NCBI GenBank assembly: GCA_001599715.1 | Contig: BCHU01000013.1 | Coordinates: 744,001-808,000, forward strand | Length of the DNA stretch: 64,000 nucleotides | DNA from: Phaeotremella fagi | Lineage: Eukaryota > Basidiomycota > Tremellomycetes > Tremellales > Phaeotremellaceae | Direction: 5' to 3' | Part shown: one piece after another, positions 36,408 to 47,830 of the stretch | Position numbering within the stretch: position 1 is the first letter of the stretch | Layout: each line of letters opens with the position of its first letter | The notes under the pieces: model-generated | Database searches by the model: none | Seen by the model: the letters and a program-made list of their open reading frames with translations, nothing else | Told to the model about the DNA's origin: nothing | Position numbers and translations under genes: made by a program

Positions 36408-37890
36408 ATGTCTCACCGTAAAGTAAGTTTTATATATCATTGGTATAGACTTCACCACTGACATTCACTCCTCACTTATTAGTTCGAGGCTCCACGTTCA
36501 GGTTCGCTTGCTTTCCTTCCAAGAAAGAGAGCTGCTAGACACAGAGGAAAGGTCAAGTCTTTCCCAAAGGTGAGTTTTGGGTCTTGATTGTGGTTTCTAG
36601 ATGGGATCGAGCGTTATGGAAGGAGAAGGAAATTATGCGAAGGTCAAGGATTTGGAGGAGGAATAAACGTTGATTGAATACAAGTGGAATCGTCTCTAAC
36701 TCATCTTTTAGGATGACGCTAAAAAACCAGTTCATCTTACCGCTATGTTGGGTTACAAAGCTGGTATGACTCACGTTGTTCGTGATCTTGACCGTCCTGG
36801 ATCCAGTGAGTTATGAATTCATGGAACTCAATTGAAAATAACTGACCCACCCCTTCAGAGATGCACAAGCGTGAAGTTGTTGAAGCCGTTACCGTCGTCG
36901 AAACCCCACCAATGGTTATCGTCGGTGTTGTCGGTTACGTTGAAACTCCTCGTGGTCTCAGATCATTAACCACCGTCTGGGCTGAACACTTGTCAGACGA
37001 AGTTAAACGTAGATTCTACAAGAACTGGTACAGATCAAAGAAGAAGGCTTTCACCAAATACGCCAAGAAACACGCCGAATCATCAGGTCAATCTATCGCC
37101 CGTGAACTCGAGAGAATCAGAAAATACTGTACCGTCGTCCGTGTTCTCGCTCACACCCAAATCTCACTCACCGGTCTTAAACAAAAGAAAGCCCATCTCA
37201 TGGAAATCCAAGTTAACGGTGGATCAGTCGCTGACAAAGTTGAATTCGCTAAATCCAACTTTGAAAAGACTTTCGATGTTAAATCATTGTTCGAACAAGA
37301 CGAGGTTATCGATGTCATCGCCGTTACCAAAGGTCACGGTTTCGAGGGTGTCACTCATCGTTGGGGTGTTAAGAAACTCCCAAGAAAAACCCACAAAGGT
37401 CTCAGAAAAGTCGCTTGTATCGGTGCTTGGCATCCTTCCAAAGTCATGTTCTCAGTCGCCCGTGCCGGTCAAAACGGTTACCACCACCGTACTGAAACCA
37501 ACAAAAAGATTTACAGAATCGCCAACGGTTTGGAAGAAACTTCAGGTTCAACCGAATTCGATCTTACCAAGAAAACTATCACTCCAATGGGTGGTTTCCC
37601 TCATTACGGTATCGTCAAGAACGACTTTGTCGTTTTGAAAGGTTGCATCGCCGGTTCCAAGAAACGTGTTGTCACTCTTAGAAAATCTCTCCAAGTTCAC
37701 ACTTCAAGAACCCATCTCGAGAAAGTTCAACTCAAAGTAGGTTATCTTTCTGTCTCCAACACTTGTATCTTTATTAACGTCATACCTCTAGTTCATCGAT
37801 ACCTCATCCAAGACTGGTCACGGAAAATGGCAAGACACAGCCGAGAGAGATGCCGTTCTCGGTGTCAGAAAGATCAAGACCGTTGTTTAA
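36408..37890 (+). CDS. RPL3: 60S ribosomal protein L3 (uL3)
   Basis: Five exons, 36408-36422, 36483-36569, 36712-36805, 36859-37736 and 37792-37890, sum to 1173 nt (390 residues); the family norm is about 387-403. The start [20 protein letters not shown] is the canonical opening. [60 protein letters not shown] and [14 protein letters not shown] are conserved blocks near the peptidyl-transferase centre; the last includes the His that is methylated in yeast. The first exon is only 15 nt. Codon choice is markedly biased (GGT, AAG, CGT, TTC), as expected of a highly expressed gene and unlike its neighbours. 3' UTRs converge with the copper transporter. Confidence 0.98.
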
Positions 37891-38195
37891 ATGGGTTTTG
37901 GTTTTTAGGAAGGTGTGCATGGGATGGTTGGGGAGTTCACGACATTACGTCGATATGGTCTGATAAATTTATATTGTATATCCATCAGGTCCATTTATGC
38001 ATTTTCATGCGAAACACTGGTTGGTGCAATGGGTTCGCAATCATGTCATACTTGTTTAAGCGTTCTTTTAGTTGTTGAATCTCAACCATGAAATGGAATA
38101 TGAGTAATAATGGCCATAGTATATGCACAACGAAAGGTCCAGAAAAGTAAATATAATATACATATCACAGTCCAGATCGTGACTCTATATCCATC

Positions 38196-39084
38196 TCAAT
38201 GACAAGCCAAACCCTTCCCACCGTTAGCCCCAGCTAAAACGGATCTACAAAAAGTCAATCTCAAGAACAGTTCGAGTTCGAGTTCGGATTAAACGACTCA
38301 CCCAACATCCATCTCGGTTTCGTATAAGAAATGACCTAAGAAGGCACCTATGATGATTGAACCGAATAGATAGGTGTTGTAAGTCATGGCTACTAGCATT
38401 AGCTATAGTATAGTGTAAATTATCATTCATCAGTCGATGTAAATAGCAATGAAATATATATATAAAGACCTACCCAAAACGAAATCCCCACTGATAAAGC
38501 ATAAAGTCCAGCACGTAATGTTCTTGAATAAGTCGATAGTCTGGTCCTAAGAACCTGGGTTAATATTACGAGTCTGAGGATAAGATCAAGACCTTACAAT
38601 CCCATTTTCAAGGCTCCAGGATTATCAATCGTACTATAAGAATTTGGGATCGGTGGGATGAGATTCTCATTAACGCTACCGTTACCGCTACCACCAACGA
38701 CTGAACGTCTAGTTTCCCTTCGGGAGTTGGTTTCGTTGTACAGATTATAAGCTAGTTTACGATCTAATTCTTTGATTTGATGTAAAAGGAATGAATACGA
38801 TAATGAAATCAGGATAACGACGATACTAGATAAATCATTATTAGGTCTTCTCCCGTTTTTCTGATTAGGAAACACGTACCAAGAAATGACCATCGTTAAC
38901 CACCCTTTGATATGCCATGATCGGAAGACTACGCAGGTATCTGTGACTTGAGAATTCCAGAGCATGTTCATCTGGAATGTTAATCTCGTGTGTTGGGTGA
39001 GGGACTTACTGAACATCTCGCTATTGGAGTTGGGGCTGGGGAGGGGGTTGGCATTGTATGTCCAGAATGATCACCGTGATCCAT
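38196..39084 (-). CDS. Ctr-family copper transporter
   Basis: High-affinity Cu(I) importer that works as a trimer in the plasma or vacuolar membrane. The N-terminus is short and Met/His-bearing (MDHGDHSGHTMP), followed by MNMLWN before the first membrane helix. The three helices read WHIKGWLTMVISCIVVILIS, FWLMLVAMTYNTYLFGSII and IIGAFLGHFLYE. The signature M-x3-M (MLVAM) is in helix 2 and G-x3-G (GAFLG) is in helix 3. A cytosolic loop of ~60 residues joins helices 1 and 2. The tail ends CH, a partial Cys-His copper-handling motif. No clear TTTGCTC copper-response element was seen in the 236-bp spacer to ETFB. Whether it is the plasma membrane or vacuolar type is undecided. Confidence 0.9.
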
Positions 39085-39320
39085 GTTGTCGTTGTCGTTG
39101 TCGGTTTATATTTGTCGCTGTTGAAATGGTTGTCGTCTTCGCAGCCTGAGATGCCTCCTTCTGTGTTGTCAGAAGGATTAATGACGTGTATTTAAATTGT
39201 CCGGTAATCTTGAACCGACGCTTCTGTCTATCCTACTTTCTCATCGAGATCTGTCTTGCTGTTAACATTAACATTCTTACATTCTCGCTCCTTTTTTATC
39301 TTTCTCTAAACCCATCCAAA

Positions 39321-40554
39321 ATGCGTCCAACGTCTTCATCACTCATCAACATCCTAGTCCCAGTTAAAAGATCAATAGATTATGCCGTGTGAGTGTTCAT
39401 TTCATATTCTCAAAAATGTATCGTCAAAAACTCATCCCGACAGTAAAATTCGTTTAGCAGCAGGTGGGAAAGGTGTCGACACCACAGTCAAACATTCTAT
39501 GGTGAGTCTTATTCATCCTATAAAAATGAACATATACTAAATCAAAACATAGAACCCATTCGATGAAATTGGTAAATCCTATTTCCAAAACCCAAACCCA
39601 AAACAACCAAAACTAACAATCCACCAGCCGTCGAAGAAGCCATCCGACTCCGTGAAAAAGATTCCAAACTAGTAACCTCAATTACAGCCATCTCCATCGG
39701 TCCACCCAAAGCAGTCGACACGATCCGAACAGCTCTAGCCATGGGTGCCGATTCAGGAATCCACATAACAGTACCCGATGGAACCAACGTTGAACCCATT
39801 TCCGTTGCTCACGCGATTAAAACCATTGTTGAGAAGAACAAGATCGATCTGGTGATCATGGGTAAACAGGCTATTGATGATGATTCAGGATCTACTGGTG
39901 GGATGTTGGCTGGGTTGCTTGGATGGGGTCAAGGAAGTTTCGCGAGTCAACTTAAAGTTAGTGAGGGTGGGAAGGTTGAGGTTACTAGAGAGATTGATGG
40001 TGGGTTGGAGAAGATTGAGGGTAAATTGCCTATGATCGTTACTACGGATTTGAGGTGGGTTATTGGTTGTGATTGAATGTCTGTAGAGAAATTTTAAGGC
40101 TGACTTGACTTTTAGATTGAACGGTAAGCATTGAAAAGAATTAATTCCTTTTCGCTAGAAATTTGACTAACATTGGACCTTGTCATTAGAACCAAGATAC
40201 GCTTCATTGGTAAGTCAACACTTAAGAGTGCCGTTCGTCAAACTCACGCATATCCCAGCCAAATATCATGAAAGCAAAGAAGAAGAAGATTGAAACGTTC
40301 AAACCAGAGGATTTAGGTTTAGATTTCGTGAGTTGTGGAATGAACACCTTACAGGTGATAAGCAGCTGACTCAACATCAACTCAGACACCTAGATTAGAA
40401 ACTATTTCAGTCACCGAACCAGCTAAACGTGTTGGTGGTGGAAAGGTGAGTTCTCAGTTACGAATTTCCCGCATGTCGAATTTAACTGATTCACGTCTAG
40501 GTTGAAAACGTCGAAGAACTCGTCGCCAAGATGAAAGAAGCTGGTGTCCTTTAA
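39321..40554 (+). CDS. ETFB: Electron transfer flavoprotein beta subunit
   Basis: Mitochondrial matrix carrier that, with ETF-alpha, passes electrons from acyl-CoA dehydrogenases to ETF-ubiquinone oxidoreductase. The start [20 protein letters not shown] reaches the typical ILVPVKRxxDYxVKIR block. It is followed by [37 protein letters not shown] and the nucleotide-binding signature [20 protein letters not shown]. The C-terminus is [20 protein letters not shown], then [14 protein letters not shown]. The N-terminus is short, as in other ETF-beta proteins that lack a long presequence. At least seven short exons are joined in frame. It is divergent from the copper transporter and convergent with the composite gene downstream. 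Confidence 0.96.
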
Positions 40555-40819
40555 TGGATGGATTGTTATTCAACGTCGTCTTTGAGGAATACTTGTATAC
40601 ATGATGCATTAGTGTTTGAAGAGAAAAATACAGTGATAACTCGAGACCCTCAAGTGTTAAAAAGAAGTGATACACTCGTACACTTTACGAATTGATTAAA
40701 CGAGAGAGGTGAGCTTTGATATCTAATCTAATCTAGTGGAACCATCTGAAAATGTCAATCTCCAATCTCTAAGAAAGAGGAAAACCCAATGGTTCTCTAA
40801 GAACAATCCTTTGTTGGCT

Positions 40820-43125
40820 TCATGATTTAAGCGCCTGATAAGCTTTACGAAGTTGTACTACGAAAACGAAAAATAAACAATCAATCATTATGAAACAACA
40901 GTAATAAGAGTGCACCACTCACAAGTCCTAATATGATCTCTAGCGTTATTAATCTTCTGAGCTAATTCCGTATCCCCACTCCCCCAATCAGTATGTCGAT
41001 TCTGAATCTGTTCCCTCCAACTTTTTTGAATCAATTCATCAACCTCATTAGATTTTTCCATCGACAAGAAATCAAGAGTTGGTGTAATTTTCAATATACC
41101 GTAATAACCTTTTTTATCGTTGATTCTAGTGGAGATTCGGTTTGTTAATGACGACGACAACGATGATGGAAACGGGTTGTTACCCCATTTTCTTTGTTTT
41201 TCTCGGGTGAGTTCCAAGTTACGGAGACGGGCTTCTTCTCTTTGTTGATGGAGTGGTTTGGATTTTCTTTGAGGTTGACTTTGGGTGTGGGTTTGGGGTT
41301 TGGGTTGGGGTTTGGGTTGGGGTGATGCTTTTGAAGTCTCGTTTGAGGTGGTGGATGAAGATTTGGCATTGGCGGCGCTGGTTGAATTGACCGTCGAATT
41401 CAGTGTGTTGAGCGTAGCTGACCAAATGGGTTTTACAGATTTTCGTGTTACTTTGGGAGCAACTTTGATAGCGGGTTCCAAAGGTTCGCTTGGTAAGTCA
41501 TTCAACAAAGGGTAGATGTGATCACTGTCGAGGTGGGAAATGGATCAATAAGCTATCTTGAGTTACCGAGAACAAACTCACTAGACATCATCGAGATCTG
41601 GACCCGATTTGGAGTTGAAAGGATAAATCGAATCGTCTTCCCATGATTGTGGAGTGATTGGTCTTTTCCACATACTGTTCAGCAATAGTTGACACATCGT
41701 GTCGTCCTTGTAATCTGTTTCAATTTCTCGGTGAATAGGTGGAGAGCCTGTGGTTTTCGCTGGACCTCTACCATGGACTATTAGAGGTACTTTCTGAATC
41801 ACAAGATATTTAGCTAATCGTTGTGCACTGACATTTGATGACTGTTCATGCTTTTAGGATGATCAACTCACTTCTCCACGAAATTCACCCCCGAGTCTTG
41901 GACCATAATCAGAGGTCTCTATTGTAATTGGACCGACATTTACGAGTCCAAACTCGCCAGAGTCCCGTTCGACTCGATACAGCATTTCTAAAGATAGCGT
42001 TAGTTCACTTTGATTAAAGTGATGGATTGGGGGAAAAAACAACTGACTGTAGATTGGAACAGCGAATACTTGCTGTGAACGAAGATCAGCAATGAATGTG
42101 ATTGGCATTCGATAATGGAACGAAAACAAACGGGAAAGATTGACCCAAAAAGAAAACACTACTTACTGCAACTTTTTCATGTTCCAACATGGTACGAGCA
42201 CCCGGAATAACTGTACCATTGATTGTAATCATCATCTCCTGTAGATGACTTAATCTTTCTGAAAGTTCACTAACTTGAGGATAAGAAAACGCGAAAGGTG
42301 AAATCGCATATGGTTGTACTAGATCGTGTGCTCTTATCAAAGGTTCATTGCTATCAGAAAATCCTGGTGTGATGTAGAACTCCGGACTTGAACGGGGTAA
42401 AACACTGATTCTTCTCTGGGCCTCGTGGTGGTTTTTGAGAATTTCTAAAAGAGTGGTGGTTCTTTTATAAGCCTTGTGGTGTCTTTCGAGTATTTCTGAA
42501 TATGTTAATCCACTGTTGTGAAAAGAAAGATAAAGAATTAGTTGAATGTCGTTGTAACTCGGTAAAGAATGATACGGCAGTTACGATTTTTGCAGGTACT
42601 TACTAACAAGGATGAGATTTCTCCACGGCCGCCAAAGAAACACTGATAGTACTATAAAAGCTTCCATACGCGTTAACCTCTCTGTAGTTAGGTGTAGGTG
42701 GAATATACACTGATTCCCTCTGTCGACAGAGTATTGTAACATTCCAGAATGGTACCAAAATCGGATGATACGTATTCATATCATCCTTAAATCAGGTTAA
42801 TACACTTTTTATGTTCACGACCACGAGTTGGGGGAGTCTCACAAATATCTTCATACAAAGACTTGCTCTTTCATATTCTGAAGGTTTTTTGATTAAACGG
42901 AAAGGCTGCTCGAATCTGATTCTCCCGTGTGGATCTTGTTTTGATAGATTGTCAAAATTTATAGGTGGAGATGAAGTTTGGGTCGTAGATTTCATTGGAG
43001 CTGTCGTTGTAGTTGAGGTAGATGAAGAACGAGTAGATGACTGAATAACGATAAAATTTCAGGATCAGAATTGGGATCATACAGACCTTGATGCCTAATT
43101 AGCTTACTGATTGATGACGATACAT
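40820..43125 (-). CDS. Composite protein with C-terminal degenerate J-like domain
   Basis: Starting MYRHQS at 43125, a Ser/Thr-rich N-end leads into an uncharacterised region (PHGRIRFEQPFRLIKKPSEY, ERHHKAYKRTTTLLEILKNH, YDHIYPLLNDLPSEP). A Pro/Gln/Lys-rich repeat follows (PQPKPQPKPQTHTQSQPQ), then a J-like fold: GYYGILKITPTLDF, IQKSWREQIQNRHTDWGSGD, INNARDHIRTLQLRKAYQAL. The HPD tripeptide is HTD, so Hsp70 stimulation may be lost. The two halves are joined by an intron (TCTA/GTGAGT to GACAG/TGATC) that gives VYDHIYPLL in frame. The apparent start inside the second half at 41508 is only TTG, so a single gene is preferred. The last exon encodes LQLRKAYQALKS. Function unknown. Confidence 0.6.
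41283..41322 (+). other. Telomere-like G-rich tract, predicted G-quadruplex, inside coding sequence
   Basis: Seven runs of 3-4 G separated by TTT, TT or TGT (TTTGGGG, TTGGGG, TTTGGG types) lie on the plus strand, opposite the gene's coding strand. On the coding strand the same bases specify the PQPKPQPKPQTHTQ repeat. Confidence 0.6.
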
Positions 43126-43474
43126 CGTGATTTGTCTAAGTATTCGACCATGACCGCAGCTGAATTGAGATTTCCATCGAAGAGATCGAAGCTGAAGAGA
43201 TGAGGAGGTGGTTCGAAATATCAACCTCATCTCTTCTCCTTGTCCTCCGCTAAATAAAATAAATGCGAACAAATAACGACTTATGAGGAAATCAAGAAAT
43301 AGTCATGAAAAGATTTGTTTTGATTTTTCTTTTTGTTCGATCTTTCCGCTGGAACTCAACTTTCCAAAACAAGATATGAAAAATTGATTTTCGATAAAAT
43401 CAACAGATGCAAAGTGCGATTTTCTACAAATACAATCTAAAAGTCTAGTTTCAATCAGAAAAAATCAAAAGTCC

Positions 43475-44567
43475 CTAAATCTCCCAAGCAGATTCCAAAA
43501 ACTTTGTAAATCCAGAAACGACCTCCGCCTCACTATAACCACCAGCAGCCAACCCATGACTCCTCTGAGCACTAGTCACCACACTTTCATATTGTCTTTT
43601 CAATCTCTGCATTTCACTCAGCGTTACACGTCTCGTCGGTAGATGTAGTACGACTTTTTCAGAAACCGGGGAAGGTGGTGAGGGTATAATGAATTCTGAA
43701 GCTTGAGGTGAATTTTGTAGAAATGATAATAACGATGTTGTAATCAATGTCGTTGTTTTCGATAACGTTTGGATGGTGTTCGGGGGTGGTTTAGGTGACT
43801 CGATGAATCTTAGCATTCACACAATAATCCTTCAAGTGACCAACAACTTACGACAGCTACGGAACCCGTTGGCGGTCTCTTGTTTCCCTTGGTTATCGTT
43901 TCCCAGATTTCTTGATAGGGTGGTTCCTCTTGCCATGCTATTGTGAATAGCGGTGAATCCCATCTAACCATTGATGAGGGTTCTTCAAATCTCATTATAA
44001 GATTGTCAAAACTATTCGGCTAGTTAGTCAGGAGCATAGGTTTATGAACATACGTCGCAGATTTGTAAGAACATTCACCCCTTTGTTCATGCCATTCTTT
44101 ACACTTCTCGGGAGGTGTAGCAACATGAACCTAAGTTTTGTTAGTTATCCAAACCTGAAAGAAGGATAGTAATACTCACAGTACACATCCTAACTCTAGC
44201 TTCCCTAGCCGCACAATACATCTGATATCTAAAACCTTTGATATAATTCAAACTATCACAAATAGTTATAGTCTCCGAATGCAGACTCCTGATGAAAGCA
44301 GCATACAAATTAGCTCTTCCAGATTTTTCAGCTATACTATCTGTACAAAATCGATGAGTGAATCGTATTGGACGACAGAGGAAAATTTGACTGACCATCA
44401 TAAACTGATCTTGGGACATGACTCGTTTCATCATTCACAATGACAACATTCAATTTTGGTCCAGTATAGTCAGGTTCTTGTAATCGTTTTTCAAAATAAT
44501 CTTTCAGTTGATTCGCTCTTTTCGATTTACCACAACATGGGAAACCTGATATCGTTATGAGAGCCAT
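43475..44567 (-). CDS. KTI12: Elongator-associated P-loop protein KTI12
   Basis: Partner of the Elongator complex needed for wobble-uridine modification of tRNAs. The protein begins MALITISGFPCCGKSKRANQ with the P-loop GFPCCGKS at residues 8-15. Then come VVIVNDES, EKSGRANLYAAFIRSL, ICDSLNYIKGFRYQMYCAAR, VHVATPPEKCKEWH and MRFEEPSSMVRWDSPLF, all typical KTI12 blocks, followed by the variable C-terminal part ending GYSEAEVVSGFTKFLESAWE. Length (about 300 residues) fits the family. It is divergent from MDV1 across 264 bp. Confidence 0.94.
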
Positions 44568-44831
44568 GATGGTAGATAGTTGGATGTTGGATGTTGTAGT
44601 CGTCCAGAAAAGTGACATTTCTGAAATTACCATTTTAACGGAATCAAATTTGTATGACATATTACTTGAACTTAACCTCTTGGATTGGATACGACTTATT
44701 GTTCATCCCTCAACTCATTGATCTTCACTTGAAAGCCAAAAGCAACACCAGCATACCACCATCTCCATCCAGCTGGACTACAGCTACAAAGAAAACCCAC
44801 AGGCGTACAATTGCTGGTTGACCTAATCAAA

Positions 44832-47586
44832 ATGCCGACCGATTCAAACTCTCGCCCACCGCTTCGACAAGCGCTTGATCCAATTTCAAATCCGATGGCT
44901 TCCATATCTTCAGCTGCTAATGGTATTCAATCAATAGCCAGAGAAGTCATCATGGCTCCATTTCAATCTGAGCATCGTAGATCTGAGAGTATGAGAATAT
45001 TAACTGATCGTGAGTCAACTCCAAATCCTGATGATCATGTTCTAATCATCGATACCATCTATCCAGTGAGCCCTGCGATAATGAATCCAAGATTTCTTAC
45101 CGCAGCTAACGCATATGGTTCGTCCAAGACACTCAATCAATCCTCTTCACGTCCAGCTTCACCTCATCCACTTTTACGATTACCAACGACCCTACCTGGT
45201 GGATTATCGAAATTGACCAATCAAACTTCATCAGCATCTTTAGCGATCCATGAAGCCGTACCAAAATTATCATCGTTGTCACTCAACGAAACCCCCAAAA
45301 ATTCAGAAAACGGAGTTGAAGAAGTGGTATCATTGATAAGAGGTTTTAAAGCTACCGTCCCATCATCTGAAATTGCTAAACAACGACGAAGGATGATAAG
45401 AGGTGGTTTAGTCGATCAAGGTCTTGGCTTTGATGTCCAGAAAATTGGTTTGAAAAAATTGGGAGATAGGGCTAGAGGTTTGTTGACTGAGAAAGAAGAT
45501 GACGAAAGTGAAGAATCGGATTTGGGGGTTGGTAGGAAATCTAAACGTAGACGAAGAGCTAGGGAGGGTAGAAGGATTTCTGAAGGTAGACATTTGGAAG
45601 GGAAATTACATCTCGAAGATCTGTTACAACAGGCAGATGAGATTGCTCAAGATAAAGAAAATCTTCATGTCAGAAGTGTGAGTTGTCCAAGATGTCTTGT
45701 GAGAATGGTGAACAACTGACGATTCTTGATAGTCACTCATTCATGCCGAGATTCTCGAAGTATCAGCGAAAATTGATGCATTGGAGGAAATCAGACGTAG
45801 ACTCGAAGGATCACTTTTACATCTTCAAGAAGAAGGGTTAGAGCTTGACGACGAATTGGAAGGTGTTCAAGAACTCATGGCATCACCTTCAGTTACTTCT
45901 GCTGCTGGAACCAAAGCTTTACCTGATTCTGCAACTGTCTCTGCGAATAGTAAAAGTTCTAGGCGAAGGAAAGGACCTGCGTTCTTACCTTCTGAACATG
46001 ATGATTTACCTTCGGGCGTGGCGTTCATGGTAAGTGTTGGATCGATTGATGCTTCAAGTGACGGTATTGATATACACACTTAGACTCTATCTGGACACAC
46101 GGCTCCTATAACGGCGTTAGACTTTAATGAACCTTATGGAATGCTGGTCACAGCTGGACAAGATGATCTAGTGAAAGTATGGGATTTATGCGACGGAGAA
46201 GAGATTGGTCAACTACGTGGTCATGTTGGTAAGTTGGCGTTAGACCTCGTGAACATGTTCAACTGACAATCCTCAAGGGCCCGTGAAAGCTATCCAAGTC
46301 GAAGACACACTCTGTCTAACAGGTGGTGCAGACGGTAACGTGAAATTATGGGATCTCCGAATAGTTGAAGATTACGAGGAGAGACTTCAACATGCGTCTG
46401 AACAGTTTGCTAGGAAAGATCCGTTAGAAAGAATAGCTGAATTGAACGAAGGTCACGGGGATGATGATTGGGAAGAAGGACCTAGTGGATTCAGCTTCAC
46501 GACTTCGCATCTTGATGAAGAGAATGGTCCTTGTGTAAGAACTCTTGAAGGTCATAGTAAAAGTATAACAGCTTTATACTATGAGGATGGATGTTTGGTA
46601 GGTTATTTCCCTGTACTTAAAAAGACAACACTGAAACATGTTGGTAGGTTACTGGATCGTCCGATAAAACATTAAGACAATGGGACGTCTCAACAGGTCA
46701 ATGTATCCTAACAATGGACATTCTATGGGCAATCTCAAATCCACCCATCTCATCACCACCACCGCAACAACAATCCAAACCGAAATTGAAACATCGATCT
46801 TCGACTTCATTCTCCTCTATCCACTATGACGACATCTTACCGTCCCCAGGTGGTAGTCTGTTAGGCATGTCCGGTCAAGCATTGTTGAACGCGGCTACCA
46901 GTCAACAATTCTCTATTCCTACACCGATGTTTTCAGATGGGAGTTGGGAAATGTATTCGGATTTCGTTGGCGGTGTGCAGTTCTGGGGTTATGCTTTGGC
47001 AAGTGCCAGTGGTGATGGTGCTGTTCGAATGTGGGATAGTGAGTGAAATGACTTATATACTATTTGAGAAATGATAATACTGATTGAATAACTTTTAGTG
47101 CGAACTGGTCAAGCTCATCGCACTCTAGTCGGACATACAGCTCCAGTAACATGTCTACAATTCGATGAATTGAACATAGTCAGTGGTGGTTTAGACAAGA
47201 CCATACGGGTAAGTCCTTGCATTCCGTACATCATTCAAATCGATGATTGATAAAACCAACCAAATTAGATATGGGATATAAGAATGGGCTCAGTAATTGA
47301 AGTTCATAAATACGAATATCCAGTGACAGCGTTACAATTCGATAGTAGGAAAGTTGTTGCCTGTACAGGTGAAAACGGTGTTGAGGTGGGTATCTCTGCA
47401 TCCTTCCTTTTTCACAGAAGATTGACTGATGAATACGTCGGATTATAGGTATATAATCGAACTACGCACAATCATTCTCGTCTTTTAGTTAACGGTCATA
47501 CGAAACCTGCTGAGAAAATGAGATTCATAGATAAATATTTAGTTAGTGGTGGTAGAGACGGATGTTCGAAACTTTGGGCCATGTAG
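44832..47586 (+). CDS. MDV1: WD40 mitochondrial fission adaptor (MDV1/CAF4-like)
   Basis: Adaptor bridging Fis1 on the mitochondrial outer membrane and the dynamin Dnm1. The N-terminal ~270 residues are Ser-rich with helical, charged segments. A coiled coil follows ([40 protein letters not shown]). Seven WD40 blades include [109 protein letters not shown] and [13 protein letters not shown] at the end. A ~90-residue Ser-rich insert splits the middle of the propeller. The order Fis1-binding helices, coiled coil and propeller is that of MDV1/CAF4 rather than other WD40 families. ATG 44832 ([10 protein letters not shown]) is the first in frame. Confidence 0.88.
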
Positions 47587-47830
47587 CTTTATCTTAGTTA
47601 GGTTAGTATAGTATATATCAAAACTCTGTTCATAGATTCCAAGATTCTGTCTTAAAAAGAATTTCTTGTTTCACTTGCAATCAAACATGAACATGAAAAT
47701 ATAATGCGTCAGAATACTCGTACAGCTACATAAACGTGATAGAAAAAAGAGAAAAAGAGAAAGACTCTTCCCATTTATAAAAAAGCTTCTAACCAAACAT
47801 ATGAAAAGAATCAAAAGGCGCCCTGATTGA

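Noticed and set aside
41508..41508. Start of a stand-alone J-like gene
   Set aside because: The first codon there is TTG. An upstream in-frame splice gives VYDHIYPLLNDLPSEP, joining it to the preceding exons.
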